The notes beneath the pieces were generated by a model. It did no database searches. It was not told the DNA's origin and saw only the letters and a program-made list of their open reading frames with translations. A stretch of DNA of 29,072 nucleotides from CAYOHP01 sp964403795 [NCBI: uncultured bacterium] (lineage in GTDB: Bacteria > Muiribacteriota > UBA6191 > CAZXTJ01). The position numbers were made by a program, and so were the translations under genes. This document shows positions 16,299-23,127 of this stretch, in pieces. The stretch is from NCBI GenBank assembly GCA_964403795.1, contig CAYOHP010000007.1:75698-104769 (forward strand), written 5' to 3'. Numbering within the stretch: position 1 is the first letter of the stretch; each line of letters begins with the position of its first letter.

Positions 16299-17258
16299 TC
16301 AGCCGCCGGTGGTGGGCGGCGACCCTGCCACCCCGGACCCTCCGACCGGCACGAAGTTGGTCGGGTTGAAGGGGTCGAGGGTGAAGGTGGTGGTGTTCGG
16401 GGGGCCGATCCCGTCGCCGTAGCGGTCGATGGTCAGCTCCAGGAAGACGCCTCCCGGGCCCCAGGGCCCCAGCCGGCCGAGCTGTTCCTTGGGATAGGCG
16501 AAGGACCGGAGCACCGCCACCGTGTCCTGGCTGGCGTGGAAGATCTTGAGTTCCCGCTCGCCGAAATCCTGCTCGGGGTGGACCGCCCGCTCGTAGACCA
16601 GCGAGTCGCCGTCGGGCGCCAGGGCGAAGCGGAACACGTTGTCGTCGACCTTGCGGGCGTACCCTTCGCCGGGCACCAGCCGGTACAGGTCGCCGGGGGC
16701 CCGGGCCCGCGACCGCGACCGGGTCAGGAGCGCGGCGATCGAGCCGGTCTCGTTGAAGGCGCCGCCCTCGATCCCCAGCGCCCCGGGCAGGTCGAAGACC
16801 GCGTCGATGGCCAGCCCGGCGTCGGGGAGTTCGCCGTAGACCGGATCCTTCTCGGTCCGGGCCAGGGCCACCGACCAGCGATCCGTGTCCTCGGGCCGGG
16901 CCCGCCCCACCGCCAGCAGCCAGCGATTGCGCTTGCCGAACCGGAACACGAATTGGCGATCCTGGTCCTCGGTGGGGATCCGGTCCGGGTCCATCCCCTG
17001 GATCTGGCTCTCGATCTGGGCCCGCAGGTTGTCGAAGCCCTCCCGCTGCAAGGGGTCGAGCTGGGAGCCCGGACTGCCCGGCGAGCCGGCCGACGGAGTC
17101 GACCCGGGAGGCGGGGTGGGTTGGTCGCTCTTGGTCGCGACCAGCGTCCCCATGGCCCCCACGACCACTCCGAGGAGGGCGGGGACGAAGGCCGAGAACG
17201 GGCTCCCGGCCTCCGAGTCCTGCGTCTGGTGCGGATGGGAGCGCTTCTTCTTGGCCAC
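16299..17258 (-). CDS. Membrane-anchored protein of unknown function
   Basis: The predicted product is 319 residues: a basic cytoplasmic start (AKKKRSHPHQ), one transmembrane segment at about 25-43 (FVPALLGVVVGAMGTLVA), and a Pro/Gly/Ser linker (PPPGSTPSAGSPGSPGS). The extracytoplasmic part of about 240 residues contains short repeats such as GDLYRLVPGEG and FRFALAPDGDSLVYER. These recall TolB/WD40-type propeller blades, but too few are clear to assign the fold. The end is Gly/Pro/Thr-rich. The start is the GTG at 17258. A well-spaced sigma-70 promoter ends 7 bases before it, so the mRNA may be leaderless; no Shine-Dalgarno is visible. The frame is open to 17960 because of the GC bias, but the upstream part overlaps the thioesterase gene and is not credible. 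No family recognised. Confidence 0.75.
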   Translation of the reverse strand: MAKKKRSHPHQTQDSEAGSPFSAFVPALLGVVVGAMGTLVATKSDQPTPPPGSTPSAGSPGSPGSQLDPLQREGFDNLRAQIESQIQGMDPDRIPTEDQDRQFVFRFGKRNRWLLAVGRARPEDTDRWSVALARTEKDPVYGELPDAGLAIDAVFDLPGALGIEGGAFNETGSIAALLTRSRSRARAPGDLYRLVPGEGYARKVDDNVFRFALAPDGDSLVYERAVHPEQDFGERELKIFHASQDTVAVLRSFAYPKEQLGRLGPWGPGGVFLELTIDRYGDGIGPPNTTTFTLDPFNPTNFVPVGGSGVAGSPPTTGG

Positions 17259-17264
17259 GGCCGG

Positions 17265-17293
17265 ATGGTAGAGGGGCGTCCCCGGCAGGTCAA
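17265..17293 (-). promoter_or_regulatory. Sigma-70 promoter TTGACC-N17-TACCAT (minus strand)
   Basis: On the minus strand TTGACC occupies 17293-17288 and TACCAT 17270-17265, with a 17-base spacer. The predicted start falls on or within a base or two of the GTG at 17258, implying a leaderless transcript. Confidence 0.6.
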
Positions 17294-17342
17294 GCGCCGG
17301 GACTGGCATCCCGGGAGGTGCCCGGTCCAGACTGGAGGTCCC

Positions 17343-17762
17343 ATGGACGCCCCCACCTCGGACTCCCCCCGCGGCACCCTCTCGCTCCGGACGCTCGCCA
17401 TGCCGGCCGACGCCAACCCCAGCGGCGACATCTTCGGCGGCTGGGTGCTCTCCCAGATGGACATCGCGGCCGGGATCGCAGCCGGGCTCCGGGCCCGCCA
17501 GCGGGTCGCCACCGTGGCCATCGACGCCATGACCTTCAAGCTCCCGGTCTTCGTGGGCGACGTGCTCTGCGTCTACACCGAGGTCACCCGGGTGGGCCGC
17601 ACCTCGATCACCCTCCACGTCGAGGCGTGGGCCATGCGCAATCGCCTGGGCGACCGGGTCAAGGTCACCGAGGCCCAGTTCACCTTCGTGGCCATCGACG
17701 ACAACCGCCGCCCGGTGCCGGTGCCGCCGGAGTCCGGGAGCGAGCCGTATGCTGCGCCGTGA
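17343..17762 (+). CDS. yciA: Acyl-CoA thioesterase, hotdog fold (YciA-like)
   Basis: The 139-residue protein matches YciA-type acyl-CoA thioesterases across its length. TLAMPADANPSGDIFGGWVLSQMDIAAG carries the conserved N-x-x-G-x-I-F-G-G and catalytic Asp region. VATVAIDAMTFKLPVFVGDVL is the hotdog helix-strand signature, and TEAQFTFVAID is the last strand. It hydrolyses acyl-CoA to free CoA and fatty acid in the cytoplasm. Length is normal. The ATG at 17343 has GGAGG (17334-17338) four bases upstream. It overlaps the next gene by 14 bases, so the two are probably coupled. It diverges from the membrane-anchored protein gene, with an 84-base shared upstream region. Confidence 0.94.
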   Translation: MDAPTSDSPRGTLSLRTLAMPADANPSGDIFGGWVLSQMDIAAGIAAGLRARQRVATVAIDAMTFKLPVFVGDVLCVYTEVTRVGRTSITLHVEAWAMRNRLGDRVKVTEAQFTFVAIDDNRRPVPVPPESGSEPYAAP

Positions 17763-18516
17763 CCTGATGCGCAACGCGGTGAATCCGCTGGTGCGTCGGC
17801 TCGGGTCGCGCCTGGTCTCGGCGATCGTCCATGGCAGCGCGGTGGCCCACCTCGACGAGGACGATCCCCCCCTGATCGCCGACCTGAACCTGCTCCTGGT
17901 GCTCGACCGCTTCGACCTGGCGGCAGCCGACGGGCTCCGCTCCGTGTTCTCCAGCCGCAAGCTCGAGGGCTACCTGGCGACCCCGGTGGCCGAGCCCGAC
18001 CTTCCCAGGATGGCGGCCGTCTTCCCGGTCGAGACCCTCGACCTTCTCGAGGCCTACGAGGTGGTCTCCGGCACCGACCCTCTCCGCGGCCTCTCGGTCG
18101 ACCGTACCCACCTCGAGCACCAGGTCCGCTTCGAGCTCCTCTCCAAGCGCCAGGCCCTCAGGACGATGCTCGCGGCGGCAGGGCCCACCGATCCCGGCTT
18201 CCAGGCGTCGCTGGCCTCGGTGTTCCCGGCGCTGCGCTCGCTCTCCCGTCGCTGGCTCGAGCTCCGGGGAACCCCGGTGGGTCCCGGGCTCGAGGACCTG
18301 CTGGAGGGTCTGCGCCTGGCCCTGGACCTCGGCCCCGAGCCGCTGGAGGCGTTCCGCGAACTCCAGGCGGTGCGGGAGGATCGACGCCGGGCGGCTCGCC
18401 ACGAAGCCCATCGCCTTACCGGAGCCTTCCTCGACGGGCTCGACCGGCTGGTCGACGGAGCGGTGGGCGCCGCGCCGGAGAACGTCCTCCAGCCCTCGCT
18501 TCCCTTCGAAGAGTAG
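17749..18516 (+). CDS. Nucleotidyltransferase-fold protein, possibly degenerate
   Basis: In this 255-residue protein, residues 20-52 read SRLVSAIVHGSAVAHLDEDDPPLIADLNLLLVLD. This resembles the start of MNT/Pol-beta-type nucleotidyltransferases: a G-S motif, then a short loop and D-x-D/N before a strand. Here the second acidic position is Asn (DLN), so catalysis is doubtful, though some relatives share this form. The remaining 200 residues are Leu/Ala/Arg-rich helices with no motif I recognise, and the C terminus is acidic (LPFEE). The ATG at 17749 lies within the end of the thioesterase gene. Substrate and role unknown. It is convergent with the transglutaminase gene, 18 bases away. Confidence 0.75.
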   Translation: MLRRDLMRNAVNPLVRRLGSRLVSAIVHGSAVAHLDEDDPPLIADLNLLLVLDRFDLAAADGLRSVFSSRKLEGYLATPVAEPDLPRMAAVFPVETLDLLEAYEVVSGTDPLRGLSVDRTHLEHQVRFELLSKRQALRTMLAAAGPTDPGFQASLASVFPALRSLSRRWLELRGTPVGPGLEDLLEGLRLALDLGPEPLEAFRELQAVREDRRRAARHEAHRLTGAFLDGLDRLVDGAVGAAPENVLQPSLPFEE

Positions 18517-18534
18517 GGGGAGGGCTGGGATGGT

Positions 18535-20721
18535 CTACCCCAGGCGCCTGCGGACCTCCTCCACCAGCGCCGGGTCCGGCCGCTCCGCGAAGGCCTCGGC
18601 CTCGTAGGCTCGTACCACCATCCCCCCGACCTCGGCCTCCGAGGGATCGGAGCGGGTCACCGAGGCGAGGAACTCCCGGGGGGTCGATCCGGGTGCCCGG
18701 ATCCTCCCGAGGTCGGCCTGGCGGGTGACCCATGTCGAGAACAACCGGGCGGCTTCGCCCTGGTCCGGAACCGAGGCGGCAGGGGAACGGCCGAGCCGGG
18801 CCAGACCCGCTGCCAGCCAGGCCCGGAGCGCGGCCCACAGCCTTCCCCAGACTCCGGTCCAGGAGATGCCGAGCCCCAACGAGACCCGACGCAGACCGAA
18901 AACCAGGACCAGCAGTCCGGCCACGCCCGCGGCCCAACGCCCGGCCTGCGCCAGGAGCTCGTCGGGATTACGGGTCAGCCAGGTGAAGCCCAGGGTCTTC
19001 ACGAAGAAGTCGTCGAGCCGGTAGAGCCAGCTCTCGGCGCCCGGTCCGCCCTCGTTGTAGTAGTAGTTGACGACGTGGTTCTGCCACCAGGTGTCGACCT
19101 GGTCGAGCTGGGCCGCCATCCACAGCCAGAGCGGATTGCCGTCGCCGGGACCGTCCACGTGGGAGGGGTCGGGCGGGGTGGGGTCGAAGGTCCGCCAGCC
19201 GAGCTCGTTGCCCAGCCAGACCTCGGTCCAGGCATGGGCGTCACGGTCGCGCACCGTGAAGGTGCCCGAGTAGGGGTTCAGATCTCCGGCCGCGAAGCCG
19301 ACTGCCACCCGGGTATAGACCCCTTGGGTCCGGAGCATCACCGCCAACGCCGAAGCGAAGTACTCGCAGTGGCCCCGGGGGTCGCCCTCGAGCAGGTCGG
19401 CGATGGCGTCCTTGGCGGGATCGACCCGGCGCTCGAGCGAGTAGGTGAAGCGCGCCCCCAGCCATTCCTGGATCGCCTCGGCCTTCTCGAGGGCGGTGGC
19501 GTGACGGCCGGCAACCTCGCGGGCGGTGCGGGCCACCACTTCGGGCAGCCCCTCGGGGAGCTGGAGGTAGGAGTCGTGGAAGCGGCCCTGTCGGCTCGGC
19601 ATCCCGGCCGCCAGCATGGCCTCCCGGGTGGGCTCGACGAGGTGGCTGTAGGCCTTGTAGGCGACCTTCTCGAGGCGGGCTTCGTGCCCGAGCTTCACCA
19701 GGTCGCCCTGGGTGGTGGCCGCCAGGTGCTTGCCGGGGGCCCACACCGCCAGGGCGGGACTGCGGGCGAAGAGCACCGGCTGCTCGAAAGGCTCGAGCAG
19801 GATCTCCTGGACCACGACCTGATCGGGCACCAGGACCCGGGGCTCGTCGCCGGGATCCGGTCCCTGGGGGCCGCGGACGCCGGCGGCCAGCGGCTTGCCC
19901 TCGCCGAAGAGGTCGGGCTCGGCGATCAGCAGCGGCTGGTCGGGGTCGGCGCTGGCCCGGGTGCCCTGGTAGGAGTTGGCCCAGCCCCGGCCCAGGTAGC
20001 GGTCCAGGACGTTGCCCTTCAGGAGGCCGGGGCGGTCGGTCTTCACCCGCATCACCAGCCGGTCCGAGAGCTTGATGGCGCCGAGGTCCCCGAACCCGAT
20101 CCGACCGGTGAAGCCCGAGAGGCTGCCCCGGCTGGTCATGGCCATCACCGACAGGCGGGTCCGGGGCATGAGCACGAAGATCGGGACCGCCAGGATCGCC
20201 GAGGCGACCACCATCCCGGCCACGAAGCGCCCCGAGGGGATCGGGGAGCGGTCGTCCAGGCCTTCCCCCATGCGGGAGAACGCGTAGCCGGCGAAGAACG
20301 CCGCCACCGGGACGAGGAAGAAGATCTCCAGGGTCTTGTGCCCCACCGCCATCAGCAGGATGAAGGCGAGCAGGAAGGGCACCCGGTGCTCGTTGCGGCT
20401 ACGGGCCCCGGCCAGGGTGGTGATCATGGCGAGCGCCAGGAAGATCCCGAAGCCGCCGATGGCGTCCTTGTGGGCGTAGCCGATCCAGAGCCCGGGGAGG
20501 GTCGCCAGGGCCGCCACCAGGGTGGAGAGCCAGAGGGGGGGCTTCTCCCGGCGGCGCGCCCAGGCCATGGCGAAGAGCGCCACCGGCCACAGCAGGCCCG
20601 GCTGGGGCCAGAGCACCATGAAGGGGACGAGGCCCGAGAGGAGCGCCAGCCAGCCGGCGGTCCCGGGGCCTTCCGGCAGCAGGGGATCCTGGTGGGGAGC
20701 GGCGGCGGCCACGGGGGTCAC
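18535..20721 (-). CDS. Membrane-anchored transglutaminase-like protein (TgpA type, DUF3488-DUF4129)
   Basis: The product is 728 residues. About six N-terminal membrane helices (residues 20-200) precede a periplasmic part. That part holds a transglutaminase/protease-like core with the catalytic triad: Cys in GHCEYFASALAVMLR, His in RDAHAWTEVWL, and Asp in WRTFDPTPPDP. A last membrane helix (GVAGLLVLVFGLRRV) leads to a cytoplasmic tail resembling DUF4129 (AARLFSTWVTRQADLG, GSTPREFLASV). Proteins of this architecture are typically encoded with MoxR and DUF58 partners, as here. The GTG at 20721 has GGGAAGGA 5 bases upstream and overlaps the DUF58 stop in a GTGA junction, so translation is coupled. 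The natural substrate is unknown. Confidence 0.93.
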   Translation of the reverse strand: MTPVAAAAPHQDPLLPEGPGTAGWLALLSGLVPFMVLWPQPGLLWPVALFAMAWARRREKPPLWLSTLVAALATLPGLWIGYAHKDAIGGFGIFLALAMITTLAGARSRNEHRVPFLLAFILLMAVGHKTLEIFFLVPVAAFFAGYAFSRMGEGLDDRSPIPSGRFVAGMVVASAILAVPIFVLMPRTRLSVMAMTSRGSLSGFTGRIGFGDLGAIKLSDRLVMRVKTDRPGLLKGNVLDRYLGRGWANSYQGTRASADPDQPLLIAEPDLFGEGKPLAAGVRGPQGPDPGDEPRVLVPDQVVVQEILLEPFEQPVLFARSPALAVWAPGKHLAATTQGDLVKLGHEARLEKVAYKAYSHLVEPTREAMLAAGMPSRQGRFHDSYLQLPEGLPEVVARTAREVAGRHATALEKAEAIQEWLGARFTYSLERRVDPAKDAIADLLEGDPRGHCEYFASALAVMLRTQGVYTRVAVGFAAGDLNPYSGTFTVRDRDAHAWTEVWLGNELGWRTFDPTPPDPSHVDGPGDGNPLWLWMAAQLDQVDTWWQNHVVNYYYNEGGPGAESWLYRLDDFFVKTLGFTWLTRNPDELLAQAGRWAAGVAGLLVLVFGLRRVSLGLGISWTGVWGRLWAALRAWLAAGLARLGRSPAASVPDQGEAARLFSTWVTRQADLGRIRAPGSTPREFLASVTRSDPSEAEVGGMVVRAYEAEAFAERPDPALVEEVRRRLG

Positions 20722-21941
20722 CGTCCTTCCCGGTCGAGGCGGTCGTCCTCGATCGAGTAGCGGTAGAGATCGACTCCGCCGGCGAGCCCGGTCTCGCCCC
20801 GCAGGTCGGGCAGCGTGGGCTCGGGCTCCTTCCTGGAGCGGACCAGGAAGATCGCCTTGGTCGGGTACCCGGCGGCGGCCACCCCGTCGGGGAGGTTCCG
20901 GGGCGAGCGGGGGACGAAGAACACCAACCGGCTCCCGGGATGGATGGCGGGCAGGGCGTCGACCAGCATGTCGGCGAGCCTGCTTTCCGGGTGGTAGCCG
21001 AGCCCGGCGAGTACGCCCCGGGCCCGGTCGAGGTCGCCGCTGGCCCCGAATGCCTCGCTCACCCGGGTGCCCTGGTCCCACCAGACCAGGTGGTAGAGCG
21101 CCTGGCTCCCCGAGAGGTGGCGCCCCAGGCTGGCGGCCAGGCGAACCAGGTATTCGAGGTTCGCCTCCGGGCCTTCCCCCTCGAGCTGGCTCCGGTCGAG
21201 GTCGAGGACCAGGTAGTAGCGGGCCTGGAGGGGGCGCTGGAACTCCTTGACCAGGGGGCGACCCACCCGGGCCGAGGCCTTCCAGTGGACGTGCTTCAGG
21301 GGGTCGCCGAAGAGGTAGGGGCGGACCCCGTGGAAGGTCGAGCCCCCCGCCGCGCCGTGCACCAGCAGGTCCTCGTTGTCGAGGGTCTGGTCGGAGCCGA
21401 AGGCCTCCCGGAAGTCGACGGGCAGGAGCCGGGGCAGGACCGTGAGTTCCTCGGGCCTCGCCAGGGCGTAGCGCCTCTCGGTGCGCATGAAGCCGATCGG
21501 GAAGGGACTCTCGACGCGGTACCGGGCCACCGGGTAGACGCCCCGGCCGGGGACCCGGGCCCGGGCCTCGACCGGGACCACCGAGCGGGGTGGGAGCGCA
21601 CCCACCTCGGCCAGCGGCGCCTCGGTCATCCCCTCGGCATCGATCCGCAGGCGCACGTGGTAGCAGGTCCTGGCGCCCGGGTTCTCGAGCCGGACCCGGA
21701 TCGCCAGAGGGCGTCCCTCCTCCGAGATCCAGGGTCCGTCGACCTCGCCGGTCACGGCCCAGAGGTTCTTGAGCCCCAGGCCCACCGCCACCACCATGTA
21801 GGCGAGCAGGAAGCTGCCGAGCAGGTAGAGGAGGTTCACCCCCGAGTTGAAGGCGGTGGGCACCACCACGGCCGGCAGCACCACCCCGGCCATGAACTCG
21901 CCGGTCCAGGCCGCCCGGAGGCGGCCGGTCCGGGCGGTCAC
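20718..21941 (-). CDS. DUF58 protein (MoxR-associated, vWA-like)
   Basis: The product is 407 residues. Two N-terminal hydrophobic segments (about 15-55: GVVLPAVVVPTAFNSGVNLLYLLG, then LLAYMVVAVGLG) are followed by a beta-rich domain. The DUF58 signature follows at about 240-275 (FHGVRPYLFGDPLKHVHWKASAR, then PLVKEFQ). The C-terminal half has vWA-like strands (ARYYLVLDLDRSQ), with the metal-site DxSxS replaced by DLDRSQ, so metal binding is uncertain. It is probably the membrane partner of the MoxR ATPase next to it. The GTG at 21941 overlaps the MoxR stop (GTGA) and is followed by the transglutaminase with the same overlap. The three proteins are probably made in a fixed ratio. Confidence 0.93.
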   Translation of the reverse strand: MTARTGRLRAAWTGEFMAGVVLPAVVVPTAFNSGVNLLYLLGSFLLAYMVVAVGLGLKNLWAVTGEVDGPWISEEGRPLAIRVRLENPGARTCYHVRLRIDAEGMTEAPLAEVGALPPRSVVPVEARARVPGRGVYPVARYRVESPFPIGFMRTERRYALARPEELTVLPRLLPVDFREAFGSDQTLDNEDLLVHGAAGGSTFHGVRPYLFGDPLKHVHWKASARVGRPLVKEFQRPLQARYYLVLDLDRSQLEGEGPEANLEYLVRLAASLGRHLSGSQALYHLVWWDQGTRVSEAFGASGDLDRARGVLAGLGYHPESRLADMLVDALPAIHPGSRLVFFVPRSPRNLPDGVAAAGYPTKAIFLVRSRKEPEPTLPDLRGETGLAGGVDLYRYSIEDDRLDREGR

Positions 21942-22945
21942 GGGCTCCGGACCTCGTCGAGGATGCGCTGGATCGTCTCCTCCTGGTCGGCCCGCAGGCT
22001 GCGGAGCCGGCTCGCCAGGAGCAGGCGGTGGGAGAGGACCGGGACCGCCAGGCTCTTCACGTCGTCCGGGAGGACGTGGTCGCGGCCTTCCATGAGGGCG
22101 AGCGCCTGGGCCATGGCCTGGTAGACCAGGGCCCCCCGGGTCGAGACCCCGGTGAGCACGCCCTTCTGGTCCCGGGTCCTGGCCACGATCTGGAGCAGGT
22201 AGCGCTGGACCGACTCGGCCATGCGGACCTTGCCGGCGGCGGCCTGGAGGCGGATCACCTCGCCGGCATCGCAGACCGGTTCGAGCCCGGAGAGCGGGTC
22301 GCGCCCCTGGTCCCGCTGGCGGAGCACCGCCAGTTCGCTCTCGGGCGAGGGATAGCCGATCTGGATCCGGACCGCGAAGCGGTCCATCTGGCTCTCGGGG
22401 AGGAAGTAGGTCCCCACCTGCTCGGCCGGGTTCTGGGTGGCGATCACGAAGAACGGGTCCTCCAGCCGGTAGGTCTCCCGGTCGACCGTCACCTGGCGCT
22501 CCGCCATGGCCTCGAGCAGGCACGACTGGGTGCGGGGGGTCGCCCGGTTGATCTCGTCGACCAGCAGCACATGGGTGAAGATCGGACCCCGGTGGAAGCG
22601 GAACTCGCTGGTCCCCGGATCGAGCACGGTGATCCCCACCACGTCCGAGGGCAGGAGGTCGGAGGTCGCCTGGACCCGACCGAAGCCGCAGCGGATGGAG
22701 CGGGCGAGGCTCTTGGCCAGGGTGGTCTTGCCCACTCCTGGCACGTCCTCGAGCAAGGCGTGGCCGCGGGCGATCAGGGTGGCCACGGCCAGCCGGACCG
22801 CTTCGGTCTTGCCTTCGATGACCTTCTCGACATTGGCCTGGATGGCGCGGGCGATCCGACCCGCTTCCTCCAGGGGCAGCGGGGCACCGCCCGGGTCGCG
22901 GCCTCCCCCGGCTCCGGCCTCGGTCCCCGCCTGCGCTCCGCCCAA
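21938..22945 (-). CDS. moxR: MoxR-family AAA+ ATPase
   Basis: The product is 335 residues, the normal MoxR length. It has Walker A (DVPGVGKTTLAKSLA), the pore-type segment RVQATSDLLPSDVVG, Walker B (LLVDEINRA), sensor 1 (VIATQNPAEQVGTYFLPESQMDRF), and the C-terminal lid with VSTRGALVYQAMAQA. MoxR ATPases act as chaperones for partner proteins with vWA domains. Start: a TTG at 22945 has a perfect AGGAGG (22952-22957) six bases upstream, far better than any ATG or GTG nearby. The frame stays open for nearly 4 kb further upstream, but that is antisense or shifted relative to real genes. It is the first gene of the moxR-DUF58-transglutaminase operon. Confidence 0.95.
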   Translation of the reverse strand: MGGAQAGTEAGAGGGRDPGGAPLPLEEAGRIARAIQANVEKVIEGKTEAVRLAVATLIARGHALLEDVPGVGKTTLAKSLARSIRCGFGRVQATSDLLPSDVVGITVLDPGTSEFRFHRGPIFTHVLLVDEINRATPRTQSCLLEAMAERQVTVDRETYRLEDPFFVIATQNPAEQVGTYFLPESQMDRFAVRIQIGYPSPESELAVLRQRDQGRDPLSGLEPVCDAGEVIRLQAAAGKVRMAESVQRYLLQIVARTRDQKGVLTGVSTRGALVYQAMAQALALMEGRDHVLPDDVKSLAVPVLSHRLLLASRLRSLRADQEETIQRILDEVRSP

Positions 22946-22967
22946 GGTCGACCTCCTCGTCGGCCCG

Positions 22968-22996
22968 ACTGTAGGCGCCCTGCGACCCGGACCGAA
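22968..22996 (-). promoter_or_regulatory. Weak promoter candidate for the moxR operon
   Basis: On the minus strand TACAGT (22973-22968) is a fair -10 box. The hexamer 17 bases upstream (TTCGGT) is a poor -35. It would start transcription about 16 bases before the TTG codon, just upstream of the AGGAGG site. The 182-base gap to the kinase gene otherwise holds only short GC palindromes. Confidence 0.3.
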
Positions 22997-23127
22997 ACGA
23001 TCGCCGGACGGGAGTCCCTCGATCCGGATCGCTCCCGCTTCGACGACGCTGCCGGGGAAACGGTTCGATTCCCGGGATCCCGTCGGCCGGCACCGTGCCC
23101 GGAGGCTCCCGGGATCACCGCTCGAGG

